Source: Anaerolineales bacterium (lineage in GTDB: Bacteria; Chloroflexota; Anaerolineae; Anaerolineales; Villigracilaceae). From it: a DNA stretch of 64,000 nucleotides. Of the stretch, positions 8,810 through 17,570 are shown in pieces. The stretch is from assembly GCA_014379595.1 (NCBI GenBank), contig JACMLM010000071.1, positions 186,001-250,000 of the forward strand, read 5' to 3'. The position numbers were made by a program, and so were the translations under genes. Every line of letters begins with the position of its first letter. The stretch's first letter is position 1. Below the pieces are notes generated by a model that was not told the origin of the DNA, ran no database searches, and saw only the letters and a program-made list of their open reading frames with translations.

Positions 8810-9601
8810 TTATTCTTTCGGGATGATAACCACTTTGCGATGCGGTTCTTCGCCTGTGCTTTCTGTGGTTACGGCTGGGTGGCCGCGTAATTCGATATGG
8901 ATCGCGCGGCGTTCACTGGCTGTCATTGGTTCAAGTGTAGCTTTGCGGCCAGTCTTGATAACTTGATCCACCATGCGAAGGGCGATCTGTCGAACTTGTT
9001 TTTCACGGCGGCTGCGAAAACCTTCCACATCCACTACCAACTGCACCCATTGTTGTGTCTCTTTGCCAACGATCAACGAAGCGACATATTGAAATGCATT
9101 TAATGTCTCTGCCTGACGTCCGATGAGTGCACTTAAGTCATCACCACGAATATCCACTTGAATGGTACGGCGGTCATCTGTATTGTTTTCGTCAAAATGG
9201 GCCGAGACTTGTGCTTTCATACCAAGATGATGAATCAACTTGGATACGATTGCTTCGGTTGTATCCAGCAAGGGATCATGATCACCGTTATCAGCTTTTG
9301 CTTCTTGTACGGCTTTCTTTTCAGGACGTGATTTATTTTCACGAGGTGCTTTCGGCGCTGATTCTGCTTTTTTAGCAGGAGCAGGCTTGGGCTTGTCAGC
9401 AGCGGGAGCTATTGACCCAGCAGGCGGATTTACAGTAAGGCGAACGCGGACTTGACGTCCGCCGAGTCCGAATAATCCCTTACTGCCTGAGTCCAACACT
9501 TCCACAGAGACAGCATCTGCCGTGAGGCCGAGCTGTGATAATCCCTGTGACAGAGCTTCTTCAACAGTTGGGGCGATGATCTCAAGCGTAGTTCCGCTCA
9601 T
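8810..9601 (-). CDS. jag: Jag/KhpB RNA-binding protein
   Basis: RNA-binding protein of 263 residues next to yidC, as in most bacteria. Order: Jag_N domain (about 1-50, with KGLFGLGGRQVRVRL), a Lys/Ala/Pro/Glu-rich flexible linker (about 68-105), a KH-II domain (about 110-185, with the GxxG-like LIGRQAETLNAFQYVAS) and a C-terminal R3H domain (about 190-255, RRAIHIELRGHP). KhpB-type proteins act with KhpA on mRNA and small RNA in cell-envelope and division control. It starts 9 bases after yidC, so it is in the same operon. Confidence 0.93.
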   Translation of the reverse strand: MSGTTLEIIAPTVEEALSQGLSQLGLTADAVSVEVLDSGSKGLFGLGGRQVRVRLTVNPPAGSIAPAADKPKPAPAKKAESAPKAPRENKSRPEKKAVQEAKADNGDHDPLLDTTEAIVSKLIHHLGMKAQVSAHFDENNTDDRRTIQVDIRGDDLSALIGRQAETLNAFQYVASLIVGKETQQWVQLVVDVEGFRSRREKQVRQIALRMVDQVIKTGRKATLEPMTASERRAIHIELRGHPAVTTESTGEEPHRKVVIIPKE

Positions 9602-9610
9602 GGTGCCTCC

Positions 9611-10423
9611 CTATTTCTTTTTAGAGATGGGTTGTGGCTGTTTGGTGGTTTTATCGCCGCCGGGCAAAAGGTTGCGCCAATTGGCACGCCCAGTTGCAGC
9701 GTATTGAGCAATACCAAGCAGATTGCTTGTAATGAAATAAATGGCAATGCCTGAAGCAAAATTCAAAGCGAACCAACCCAGCATAAGCGGCATATAAATG
9801 CTCATCATCTTTGTCATCTGGGCGGTTTGATCATTTGGATTGGTTGAAGTAGGCATGGTCAATTTGGATTGAACATAAGTGGTAAGCGCCACGATGAGTG
9901 CCAGAGTTGGCAACCCAAAACCCAGTATTTGAATAGCCTCGGGGCGGCCAAGATCCATCCACAAAAATGTGCTATTCAGCGGAATGATCTCTTGCGCATT
10001 TTGGAAGGGATAAATTGTGCGGGCAAGTTTGAGCATGTCAAACGGTGTGACAGAGAGAGCATGCGTGATGCTTTGGTATAAACCGATAATAATAGGGAAT
10101 TGAACAAGTGTTGGCAGGCAGGATGCAAAAGGATTAATGCCGCGTTCTTTATAAATACGCATTTGTTCCTGTGCTATCTTTTCGCGATCCTTTGCGTATT
10201 TCTTTTGAATATCCTGCCATTCTTTATCGTTCTGCAATTCCTGCATAGCCTGCGCCCCTTTTACCTGCGAGGCATTTAACGGCCATGTAATCAATTTAAT
10301 AAGAACAGTAAATAAAATGATCGCCAAACCAAACATATGTGGACCATGCCCAAGCAGGTCATAGATCCACAACAAAAGGTTGGTCATGGGGCTAATGATT
10401 ATATTTTGCCATAATAACGACAT
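9611..10423 (-). CDS. yidC: Membrane protein insertase YidC/Oxa1 family
   Basis: Integral membrane insertase of 270 residues, the short form without the large periplasmic domain of proteobacterial YidC. It inserts and folds inner-membrane proteins with or without SecYEG. Visible: N-terminal membrane segments (MFGLAIILFTVLIKLITWPL), a basic cytoplasmic hairpin (QNDKEWQDIQKKYAKDREKI), the conserved NPFASCLPTLVQFPI stretch, further membrane segments and a basic C-terminal tail (TKQPQPISKKK) expected to touch the ribosome. It lies between jag and a PQQ-like lipoprotein, in the rnpA-yidD-yidC-jag order. Confidence 0.93.
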   Translation of the reverse strand: MSLLWQNIIISPMTNLLLWIYDLLGHGPHMFGLAIILFTVLIKLITWPLNASQVKGAQAMQELQNDKEWQDIQKKYAKDREKIAQEQMRIYKERGINPFASCLPTLVQFPIIIGLYQSITHALSVTPFDMLKLARTIYPFQNAQEIIPLNSTFLWMDLGRPEAIQILGFGLPTLALIVALTTYVQSKLTMPTSTNPNDQTAQMTKMMSIYMPLMLGWFALNFASGIAIYFITSNLLGIAQYAATGRANWRNLLPGGDKTTKQPQPISKKK

Positions 10424-10434
10424 AATGTTTTTCC

Positions 10435-11508
10435 TTATTTCTCTGGCGCGAAGGTCCAGGATTGCTTGCCTGCTGCATCATAAGCGGCAAGAACAAACTC
10501 GGCCTGGTACGGCGCGACGAGAATCAATTCACCCGAAATCACGGGCGTGGTGTAAATCTTACCGCCCACTGTTTTTTCCCAGACAATTTCTCCATCGCGA
10601 TCCAAAGCGAGGAGAGTTCCATCTTCAGTCGCAACATAGATCTGGTCACCTACTGCAAGCAGACTCGCTACTATAGGGCCATCTGGCTGCACGGCGTCCC
10701 AATTTTGCCTTCCAGTGGCAAGGTCTAGTGAAAAAACTTTACCATCCAAATCCGCATAATAAAGAGTTTCACCGTCCAGCAAAGGTGAACCCCAGATCCA
10801 ATTTTCGGTTGTAGCAATGGCTTCATGCGAACCATTGGATTTAATAAACTCAACAGTAGATGCAAACGAACCTACATATACACCATCGCTGCCAATCGTG
10901 GCAGTACTGGGAGCAGCGCCGCCAAGATCAACAGGCTCATTTAATTCATTTCCAGAAGAATCAATTACATGAAGATGGTGATCTAATGAAGTAACATAAA
11001 GAAGTGTACCATCTGTTGAAGGAGCAGACCATAAGGCGCCTCCCAATTGAATTGGGGCAGCGGCTTCTTTTCCGTTCAAATCAATGATGTAGAGAAAGCC
11101 ATCTGCATTGGGAGCATAGATCTTTTCATTTAAGACAAGAGGAGAAGCCACCCAACCGCCTTTGCTCTTAGTGAAATTCTCAGCCCAGTTCTCTTTGCCT
11201 GTTGCAGGGTCAAGGCTTATAAACGGATGCTCTGTTCCTGTACTGCCGATCAAGAGTTGACCATCAGCTGTAAGTACGGGGTTTGCATAAAACAATAACT
11301 TGTTATCGGCTTCAGGAGGGTAGCGCCATACTTCCTTACCACTATTCACATCAACAGCATAAACAAAATTGCCAGCGGCAAGATAGGCGTGCTCAGTATC
11401 TGTGGCAAGCCCAGGCCAGTTATTTGCCAAAGGTTGCCCGCTACAAGCGCTGAGGAAAATTACGCCCAGAGCAAGTAAAATAAATAACGTCAGTCGTTTT
11501 GTATTCAA
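10435..11508 (-). CDS. PQQ-like beta-propeller lipoprotein
   Basis: Lipoprotein of 357 residues with a signal peptide and lipobox (LSAC, Cys22), then a beta-propeller made of PQQ-type repeats such as VYAVDVNSGKEVWRYP, FISLDPATGKENWAE and VFSLDLATGRQNWD. The overall plan is like BamB, the scaffold lipoprotein of the outer-membrane assembly machine, but a general extracellular scaffold or sensor role is equally possible, since the cell type may lack a conventional outer membrane. It is inserted between yidD and yidC in an otherwise conserved gene order, 11 bases before the yidC start, which suggests a role linked to membrane-protein biogenesis. Confidence 0.8.
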   Translation of the reverse strand: MNTKRLTLFILLALGVIFLSACSGQPLANNWPGLATDTEHAYLAAGNFVYAVDVNSGKEVWRYPPEADNKLLFYANPVLTADGQLLIGSTGTEHPFISLDPATGKENWAENFTKSKGGWVASPLVLNEKIYAPNADGFLYIIDLNGKEAAAPIQLGGALWSAPSTDGTLLYVTSLDHHLHVIDSSGNELNEPVDLGGAAPSTATIGSDGVYVGSFASTVEFIKSNGSHEAIATTENWIWGSPLLDGETLYYADLDGKVFSLDLATGRQNWDAVQPDGPIVASLLAVGDQIYVATEDGTLLALDRDGEIVWEKTVGGKIYTTPVISGELILVAPYQAEFVLAAYDAAGKQSWTFAPEK

Positions 11509-11605
11509 ATTGGTACTACTCCTAAATTAATCGTCAACAAATAATGGAACACAGAAATTAGTCAATAAAAGCAGACTAAGTTTGCACTCTGTTATTTGGA
11601 TATTG

Positions 11606-11902
11606 CTAAGGAACGGGGTCATATCCACCCGGGTTAAACGGATTACAGCGCAAGACACGCCAGGCAGCCATAAATGAACCTTTTACTGCGCCATGTTTAT
11701 AAACTGCCTGATATCCATAATGCGAGCAGGATGGATAAAAACGGCAGGTATTTGCAGGCAAGCCTGGTGAAACTATCATTTGATATAAACGAATCAAAGC
11801 CAGCACAGCGATGCGCGGCCAATTAACCAGCTTGCGAGGCATATCCCGCAAGCGTGGTTCGTTTGAGTAATCATGTAAATGGAATTCTTTTTCAGGATTC
11901 AT
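11606..11902 (-). CDS. yidD: Membrane protein insertion efficiency factor YidD
   Basis: Small protein of 98 residues of the YidD/haemolytic factor family that assists YidC. The diagnostic region is present: [28 protein letters not shown] with conserved cysteines, then a [28 protein letters not shown] end. It overlaps the 3' end of rnpA by 11 bases, the usual arrangement. A 97-base gap with nothing recognisable separates it from the lipoprotein gene. Confidence 0.93.
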   Translation of the reverse strand: MNPEKEFHLHDYSNEPRLRDMPRKLVNWPRIAVLALIRLYQMIVSPGLPANTCRFYPSCSHYGYQAVYKHGAVKGSFMAAWRVLRCNPFNPGGYDPVP

Positions 11903-12245
11903 CCGCAGGGAGAATTTGAGCGCGTTGGAAGAGGTTAAGCAAAGCAGCGCGGGTATCTTCTAAAGTGGCGGTCACAAGCGCGGGTCGGGCAATCAGGATC
12001 AGGTCCCAACCGGAAACGAGAGATGTAAGATAAGGTCGAATGGCTTCACGTAACAGTCGCTTGGCGCGGTTACGATGTACTGCTGTCCCTGTCGTCTTAC
12101 CTGCTGCAACACCCACACGCACATGATGGGTTGAAGTCTCATTGGCTTGTGCTACTAACACAACAAGCGGATGGGCATAGGACTTACCAATTCGCCGCAC
12201 CCGCTTGAAATCTTCGGATCGAGTCAGGCGAAACTTGCTCTGCAC
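11892..12245 (-). CDS. rnpA: Ribonuclease P protein component
   Basis: Protein subunit of RNase P (about 117 residues), which helps the RNA subunit mature tRNA 5' ends. It has the start [12 protein letters not shown], a central beta sheet ([14 protein letters not shown]) and the RNR motif in [15 protein letters not shown]. Two in-frame GTG codons compete: 12251 overlaps its own GAGG site, while 12245 has GAGG five bases upstream and is preferred. It is 36 bases downstream of rpmH in the same operon. Confidence 0.93.
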   Translation of the reverse strand: MQSKFRLTRSEDFKRVRRIGKSYAHPLVVLVAQANETSTHHVRVGVAAGKTTGTAVHRNRAKRLLREAIRPYLTSLVSGWDLILIARPALVTATLEDTRAALLNLFQRAQILPADES

Positions 12246-12281
12246 CCGCACCTCAATAGAGATATCCGTTCGTTACAAATC

Positions 12282-12452
12282 CTACCAACGAACTTTCTTG
12301 ACATGCTCGTTGGATCTAACTGTAAGCTTATAACGGCCGCGCAAACGGCGGCGTTTGAGCACATTACGACCATCGGCCGTGGACATGCGTTTTCGAAAAC
12401 CGTGTACACGCACGCGGCGGCGGATCTTGGGCTGATATGTTCTTTTTACCAT
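12282..12452 (-). CDS. rpmH: 50S ribosomal protein L34
   Basis: Ribosomal protein L34, strongly basic: [19 protein letters not shown] then [20 protein letters not shown]. At 56 residues it is about ten longer than the usual 44-46 because of a C-terminal tail ([13 protein letters not shown]). A start 12 codons upstream at 12488 is possible but the protein clearly begins at MVKRTYQP, with GGAAG upstream. It is the promoter-proximal gene of the rnpA-yidD-yidC-jag unit. Confidence 0.96.
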   Translation of the reverse strand: MVKRTYQPKIRRRVRVHGFRKRMSTADGRNVLKRRRLRGRYKLTVRSNEHVKKVRW

Positions 12453-12528
12453 TCGAAATACTTCCTTATTTTGTAAAGATAATTGCAAACCCCATCACAG
12501 GGAGTTGGCTGTCAGTTAGTGGCGCAAA

Positions 12529-12558
12529 ATTATACCTCAAGGGTTCTGATTCGGTCAA
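12529..12558 (-). promoter_or_regulatory. Sigma70-type promoter of rpmH operon
   Basis: TTGACC (12553-12558) and TATAAT (12529-12534) on the minus strand, 18-base spacer. Transcription would start near 12522, about 70 bases before the rpmH ATG. The -35 box overlaps the stop codon region of the adenosine deaminase gene. Confidence 0.75.
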
Positions 12559-13583
12559 TTTGAATTCGATACTTTAAAGTACTTATTCCATATTCTTTGT
12601 TTGGCATCATCGCTAATAAACGACGCCTCAAATGCATATCGGTTGCACACAGAAATATCGTCCATGCTCATTCCTAATATTTCATGAGCAATCCGATACT
12701 CGTTATTTACATTTGTTTCCAAAACTTCAGGGTCATCAGAATTAATGGTTACGCGCAAACCAAGGTCGAATAACTTTTTGAGCGGATGTGATTCAATCGC
12801 CGGCACAGAATTGGTCAGATAATTACTCCACGGATTGACTTCCAGCGTAATCCCCTTCTCACGAACCAACTCGACGGCTTTCATATCTTCAATAATATGG
12901 ATGCCATGCCCGATTCGATCTGGACCAACAGCTTGAATCGTTTCTAAAACCGCTGACGCGGGTGTATCTTCCCCTGAGTGAATTGTCACCTTCAGCCCTG
13001 CATCCTTTGCTTTCAGAATTGGTTTGGCAAAATCACTTATCGGGAAAAGTGTTTCACCGTCAGCCAGATCAACAGCTTGAATATGTTGTTTGTTGCGAAT
13101 TGCCCAATCTACAGTTTTGACACATGACGCTGCGCCCATGCCACGTGAAGTAATGGCAATAATGCCGATTGCCATATCGAATTCATTTTCTGCACGATCT
13201 TTTGCGCGCAAGAGACCGTCCAGACAGGCATCCCAATTCAAGTTATGACCATGAAACGCCCAATCTGGCGAAAAGCGAACCTCAAAAAGTTTAATATTTT
13301 GCCGCGCACAATCTTCAAACAATTCCCAAGAAATACGCTCCACTACAGCGGGCGAAGTAATACTGTTTTGAAAAATATCGAAGGCATCCAACACAGCTTG
13401 CAGGTCACGCAATTGATCGAACACCTTTACACGTTTATCCAACTCACTGACTTCATATGCAGGCAGTTTTAAATTATATTCTTTTGCAATATCAATGATC
13501 GTCTGTGTACGTATCCCCCCTTCGAGATGACAGTGAATTTCGGTTTTGGGGATGTCATTATATTTCGGGTCAAAGTTTTTCAT
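12555..13583 (-). CDS. add: Adenosine deaminase family protein
   Basis: Zn-dependent purine deaminase of 342 residues, matching adenosine deaminase length. Metal and catalytic motifs are present: HCHLEGG near the N-terminus (usually HVHLDG), IHSGED (usually HAGE), GRIGHG, and the INSDDPEV segment with the metal-binding Asp pair. It converts adenosine (or adenine) to inosine (or hypoxanthine); which substrate cannot be decided. It follows the response-regulator operon but a strong terminator lies between, so it probably has its own promoter. Confidence 0.85.
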   Translation of the reverse strand: MKNFDPKYNDIPKTEIHCHLEGGIRTQTIIDIAKEYNLKLPAYEVSELDKRVKVFDQLRDLQAVLDAFDIFQNSITSPAVVERISWELFEDCARQNIKLFEVRFSPDWAFHGHNLNWDACLDGLLRAKDRAENEFDMAIGIIAITSRGMGAASCVKTVDWAIRNKQHIQAVDLADGETLFPISDFAKPILKAKDAGLKVTIHSGEDTPASAVLETIQAVGPDRIGHGIHIIEDMKAVELVREKGITLEVNPWSNYLTNSVPAIESHPLKKLFDLGLRVTINSDDPEVLETNVNNEYRIAHEILGMSMDDISVCNRYAFEASFISDDAKQRIWNKYFKVSNSN

Positions 13584-13599
13584 GAAGGCTTCTACCTTT

Positions 13600-13638
13600 A
13601 ATAATAAAAAATGGAGTCGAGAAATCTCGACTCCATTT
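13600..13638 (-). terminator. Intrinsic terminator after response regulator
   Basis: Fourteen-bp perfect stem (AAATGGAGTCGAGA and complement, 13609-13638) with a two-base loop, followed on the minus strand by a T-rich run. It closes the kinase/phosphatase/FHA/regulator operon before the adenosine deaminase gene. Confidence 0.85.
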
Positions 13639-13654
13639 TAGCATTCAAATATAT

Positions 13655-14374
13655 TTATTCTTTTGCGCGTTTAAAATCTACAAAGCGATATCCCACGCCG
13701 CGCTCAGTAAGAATGTACTTGGGGTCAGCAGGATCTTTTTCCAATTTCTGGCGCAGGTAATTGATATAAAGGCGAACATAATGCGGCTCATCTCGATATT
13801 CATAACCCCAAACTTTTTGGAGCAACTGATCATGCGAGACAACCCAGCCTGCATTTTGCACCAGGTGAAATAGCAAACGATATTCTGTTGGACGCAATTT
13901 GACAAGTTTTCCTTCAAGCCAAATCTCGCGGCGATCAAAATCTATTTTTAGGCGCTTGTCTATTTCGAGCAAACCATGCATCGAACCTGTGGCACCTTCC
14001 GTGCGACGTAATACTGCTTTCACACGGCTGACAAGTTCACGCGGACTGAACGGCTTGGTAACATAATCATCCGCACCGCCTTCAAGACCGCGGACACGGT
14101 CATCTTCTTCACCTTTGGCAGTGAGCATGATAACAGGTACATTTGTAATTTCACGAATAGTCTCAAGCACTTCAAAACCATCCAGATCAGGCATCATAAT
14201 ATCAAGCAGGATCAGGTCCGGCGTAACATCGCGCAGTTTTTGGATGGCCTGCTTGCCATTAAAAGCTTCACTCACTTGAAAGCCATCATGCTCAAGATTC
14301 ATGCGGATGAAGCGAACCATACGTTCTTCATCATCCACAACGAGAATACGACGGCGTTCTACAGAATCAGACAT
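13655..14374 (-). CDS. OmpR/PhoB-family response regulator
   Basis: Regulator of 239 residues: receiver with DDE at 14-16, phospho-acceptor Asp58, Lys in VTKPFSP; winged-helix domain ending [12 protein letters not shown] 14374 has GGGAG upstream and lies one base after the stop of the preceding 80-residue gene. It is the last gene of the operon headed by the Ser/Thr kinase, with no histidine kinase nearby, so it may link Ser/Thr and His-Asp phosphorylation; that is inference. Confidence 0.92.
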   Translation of the reverse strand: MSDSVERRRILVVDDEERMVRFIRMNLEHDGFQVSEAFNGKQAIQKLRDVTPDLILLDIMMPDLDGFEVLETIREITNVPVIMLTAKGEEDDRVRGLEGGADDYVTKPFSPRELVSRVKAVLRRTEGATGSMHGLLEIDKRLKIDFDRREIWLEGKLVKLRPTEYRLLFHLVQNAGWVVSHDQLLQKVWGYEYRDEPHYVRLYINYLRQKLEKDPADPKYILTERGVGYRFVDFKRAKE

Positions 14375-14375
14375 G

Positions 14376-14618
14376 CTACTCCCTCACAAAACCGATGATC
14401 TTCTCTTCCTCGGTGCCTTCGAGAATTTCGATAAAGCTTACCTTGGCCAGGGGCCAAATGACCCTGACAACATTATGTTCGATATAGTGCAAATCCTTGC
14501 CATCTTTTTGACGCGGATTGCTAACGATAATCATATTATCCGTGGGCTTGGGGATTTCTTCTATTTCCCCAGCTATGGAGGTTTCACCTGAAATATGTAA
14601 AATCACTGAATAAGGCAT
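14376..14618 (-). CDS. Small conserved-looking protein, possible small beta-barrel
   Basis: Unrecognised protein of 80 residues. The strand pattern ([19 protein letters not shown], then [28 protein letters not shown]) suggests a small five-strand barrel of the SH3/Sm kind, with an acidic C-terminus. It is translated one base ahead of the response regulator and 15 bases after the FHA gene, so it belongs to the signalling operon. Function is unknown; the barrel idea is inference from pattern alone. Confidence 0.65.
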   Translation of the reverse strand: MPYSVILHISGETSIAGEIEEIPKPTDNMIIVSNPRQKDGKDLHYIEHNVVRVIWPLAKVSFIEILEGTEEEKIIGFVRE

Positions 14619-14633
14619 GACTGGCTCTCTTTG

Positions 14634-15149
14634 CTATGCATTCTTGACAAGGATTTGCATCTTTAATTTTCCAAGGGCGATGATATCCCCATGATTCAGT
14701 AACTGCTCCGCATTGGGAGCGAGGCGCTTTCCATTGATATACGTCCCATTGGCCGAGCCAAGATCCATAAATACAATGCGAGCACCATCTCTTTTGATCA
14801 CTGCATGTAGGCGTGAAACACCTGCTGCATATGCCTGATAAGGCGATAAATCAATATCAGGCATAATAGGCTGACCTTCACTAATACGACCCATCGTAAA
14901 TTCAAGCCGAGCCGAAAGCGGAAGCACCTGACCTGTATCTAATAAATGCAGGCTGCCCCATGCGTCACTGCCGTCGAAGGGCTGATACATATCACTCGCA
15001 GTTTTATTATCAGTTCCCTTGCTATTAAGCTGCTCTGTTGTGATATTTTGTGTAATTAAAATATCTCTGCCAACCAATTGAGCACCGCATTCGGCGCAAA
15101 ACATGGTTCCATCAATATTTGTATGTTTGCAATTGGAACAAACTATCAT
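14634..15149 (-). CDS. Zn-ribbon + FHA domain protein
   Basis: Phosphothreonine-binding adaptor of 171 residues. A zinc ribbon with Cys4, Cys7, Cys18 and Cys21 opens the protein. After a Thr/Ser-rich linker an FHA domain (about 85-171) shows GRISEG, SRLHAVI and GSANGTYING, the loops that bind pThr peptides. Its ATG overlaps the stop of the J-domain/VWA gene (ATGA), giving coupled translation. FHA proteins next to Ser/Thr kinases are usually substrates or readers of that kinase. Confidence 0.9.
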   Translation of the reverse strand: MIVCSNCKHTNIDGTMFCAECGAQLVGRDILITQNITTEQLNSKGTDNKTASDMYQPFDGSDAWGSLHLLDTGQVLPLSARLEFTMGRISEGQPIMPDIDLSPYQAYAAGVSRLHAVIKRDGARIVFMDLGSANGTYINGKRLAPNAEQLLNHGDIIALGKLKMQILVKNA

Positions 15150-16627
15150 CTTACCTTCTCCTTTGAGCCTGCTAATAGAAGTGCGCGCGTACTGTATTTA
15201 ATATCCTTATTACCGCTTGCACTCCAGGCGTGCATTTTTTCAAGGTTATCGGCTTCGAACAAGGCTGTTTTGGCTAGTGAATGTTCGCCTTGTGAAAGCA
15301 AGTGAGTTGCAAGATTTTGTAAATGGCGGACAGCCGCATCAAATTGACCTGCATCTGCCGCTGCACGAGCTCGCTCCTGCATCCGATATAAAGTAAGGCG
15401 GGAGAGGGCACTCAAAATACGAGTTGGCGGAGGTTCAGCCGATGGCTGAGGATGAACCTCCCGATTCAGATTTAATCGAATAGGTGGAACAGGCATGGGG
15501 CGGGCGGCGATGAAAGTTTTCAACGAGCCGCTCAATAATGTGAGATCATCCTTATTCAATGCAGAAGGGCCAACAAGAATTTCAAATAAAACATGCAAAG
15601 GAGTATCGCGCAAAATAGGTCCAAGATGCAAAGTGGGGCCAATTTCAACCGAGCCGCCTTCTGGCTGAAGACGAAATGCATAATTGATCGTTACATCTTC
15701 CTGTTCCTGAAGTTCAAGTAGTACTTCATCTGCATAGGTGCTGATCAATGTATTAAATTTTTCAACAAGCAGGCGCTGAATATCTTTTGGCTTCGAGATG
15801 TAAGCAGAGGAGCCACCCGTTTTGCTGGCAAGAGCATCGAGGAAAATATCATTCCACTCGTTGCCAATCCCCATGCCGGTGATACCTATATTCTGTGATG
15901 CAGCTTCTTCGGCAAGCTGGAGGCAGGCTTGTTCATCTCCATATGTCTGGCCGTCAGTAAGTAAAATGATGTGATTAACACGGGATGGATCAAGTGTACG
16001 GCGAATCTCTTTCAGGCCTGCTTCCAATCCATTAAATATTTCAGTGGCACCAGATGCCTGGATCATCTGAATGCGGCCTTCTTGTTTCTTATTATCCATA
16101 TTAAGCCCGGCTGGAACAATAACTTCAGCACGGTCACTAAAAGCAACCACACTTAATACGTCTTGCGGGCGTAAACTGCGAAGCAACTGAATGGCTGTGG
16201 CTTTTACCATATCCATCTTATCGCCTTGCATGGATGTGGAACGATCCAGAACCAAGCAAATGTTCAGAGGAGGAGTTGGTAAACCTTCTTTCTCTTCACG
16301 CGGACCAACTTCAAGAAGCACATAGATCAATTGTGCCTCAGTCATTTTCACAAGATTAGGGCGGCTAAAATAAACGTTATGTTTTATGACAGAGTTAACA
16401 TCAATTTCGGGGGGCAGTGTGGCATCATATAAATTACGACGCTTGGGATTGGAGAGAACTTCATAAGCTTGCTGTGTTTCAAGGAATAATTCTGTCTCGC
16501 CAGCAGCAACATTCTTATCGGGATGCAATCGTTGAGCTGCCTCAAAGTAGGCGCGTTTAATTTCCTCCTGCGAGGCATCACGAAAAACTCCCAGAATAGC
16601 GTAATGATCTGGCTTGTTAGATGGCAT
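15146..16627 (-). CDS. J-domain + von Willebrand factor A protein
   Basis: Fusion of 493 residues. Residues 6-65 form a DnaJ J-domain with the HPD motif (LHPDKN), which recruits and activates Hsp70. Residues about 125-310 form a VWA domain with an intact MIDAS (DRSTS) and a later DGQTYGD metal/loop motif, suited to metal-dependent protein binding. The C-terminal part is strand-rich then helical (LSRLTLYRMQERARAAADAG), probably helical repeats. It is cytoplasmic, with no signal peptide. It lies between the PP2C gene (2-base gap) and the FHA gene (overlap). A scaffold that brings Hsp70 to phospho-signalling clients is a reasonable inference. Confidence 0.85.
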   Translation of the reverse strand: MPSNKPDHYAILGVFRDASQEEIKRAYFEAAQRLHPDKNVAAGETELFLETQQAYEVLSNPKRRNLYDATLPPEIDVNSVIKHNVYFSRPNLVKMTEAQLIYVLLEVGPREEKEGLPTPPLNICLVLDRSTSMQGDKMDMVKATAIQLLRSLRPQDVLSVVAFSDRAEVIVPAGLNMDNKKQEGRIQMIQASGATEIFNGLEAGLKEIRRTLDPSRVNHIILLTDGQTYGDEQACLQLAEEAASQNIGITGMGIGNEWNDIFLDALASKTGGSSAYISKPKDIQRLLVEKFNTLISTYADEVLLELQEQEDVTINYAFRLQPEGGSVEIGPTLHLGPILRDTPLHVLFEILVGPSALNKDDLTLLSGSLKTFIAARPMPVPPIRLNLNREVHPQPSAEPPPTRILSALSRLTLYRMQERARAAADAGQFDAAVRHLQNLATHLLSQGEHSLAKTALFEADNLEKMHAWSASGNKDIKYSTRALLLAGSKEKVR

Positions 16628-16629
16628 TA

Positions 16630-17559
16630 TTATCCAATCATTTGGGCAAGAATGACCGTAATATTATCAGGGCCGCCGGCAGCGTTGGCGGCCTCAACCA
16701 AGTTTTGACAGGCACGGTGTAGATTGGGTGCTTCTGTTATGGCACGAAAAAGATCCTTCTCGTTAACTACGCCCCATAAACCATCACTGCATATCATGAG
16801 ATAACCAGTCTGTGGAAATGGAATGGTGAAAATATCGGCTTCAAGATTTTCGCCCTGACCTAACGCGCGGATCAAAACATTACGATGCGGAAAATTTTCA
16901 GCTTCGTCCTTGCTAAGGTGTCCGAGCTCTTCAAGTCGCTTGACCAGTGAATGGTCGCGTGTGATCGCTTCCATTCTTCCATCCGGATAAATTGAATAGG
17001 CACGGCTATCTCCAACATGCGCAATCGTCACTTGTTGACCTAATACAAGCGCAGCCGTAACTGTCGTTCCACTGCCCGGCGCTTCACGCTGAACATACTG
17101 ATGCGCTTCATTGATAGACTGTTCCATTACTTCCTGAAGAGACTCTTGAAGAGTCTGTGTAGGCAGGTTGTAAAGATAAGAATGAAATTTTTTCGTGATA
17201 TTGCCGCCCACGATACGAATGGCGGCATTACTTGCTACTTCACCAAATTGATGCCCGCCCATGCCATCTGCAACTACATACAAACCAAATGGAATACTTT
17301 CCACGCCGCCTGAAATGGTGGTGGTGAGGGCAAGCACGCTATCTTCATTATGTTCACGCTGCTTGCCTACGGACTGTCCGACGCTTGCAATAAGTTGTTT
17401 CATTTCATATTTCAAATTTTGATTTGCAATAATGGAACTGATCTGCTGATCAGTAAGCGGCGCAGTGGTAGCCATATCAACCTGCTTCGGCTTTTGTTTT
17501 TCCGGTTCTTCTTTTTTACCAAATAAGTTACCAAATAATCTACGAAAGAAATCAGCCAC
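16630..17559 (-). CDS. PP2C-family Ser/Thr protein phosphatase
   Basis: Mn/Mg-dependent phosphatase of 309 residues, PppC/Stp type, which reverses Ser/Thr phosphorylation. All metal-site motifs are present: VADGMGGHQFGE, AHVGDSRAYSI, TRDHSLV, CSDGLWGVV and GGPDNITV. A basic amphipathic N-terminus (MADFFRRLFGNLFGKKEE) may hold it at the membrane. It is 11 bases downstream of the kinase gene, the usual kinase/phosphatase pairing. Confidence 0.93.
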   Translation of the reverse strand: MADFFRRLFGNLFGKKEEPEKQKPKQVDMATTAPLTDQQISSIIANQNLKYEMKQLIASVGQSVGKQREHNEDSVLALTTTISGGVESIPFGLYVVADGMGGHQFGEVASNAAIRIVGGNITKKFHSYLYNLPTQTLQESLQEVMEQSINEAHQYVQREAPGSGTTVTAALVLGQQVTIAHVGDSRAYSIYPDGRMEAITRDHSLVKRLEELGHLSKDEAENFPHRNVLIRALGQGENLEADIFTIPFPQTGYLMICSDGLWGVVNEKDLFRAITEAPNLHRACQNLVEAANAAGGPDNITVILAQMIG

Positions 17560-17570
17560 AATAGCTCCTT

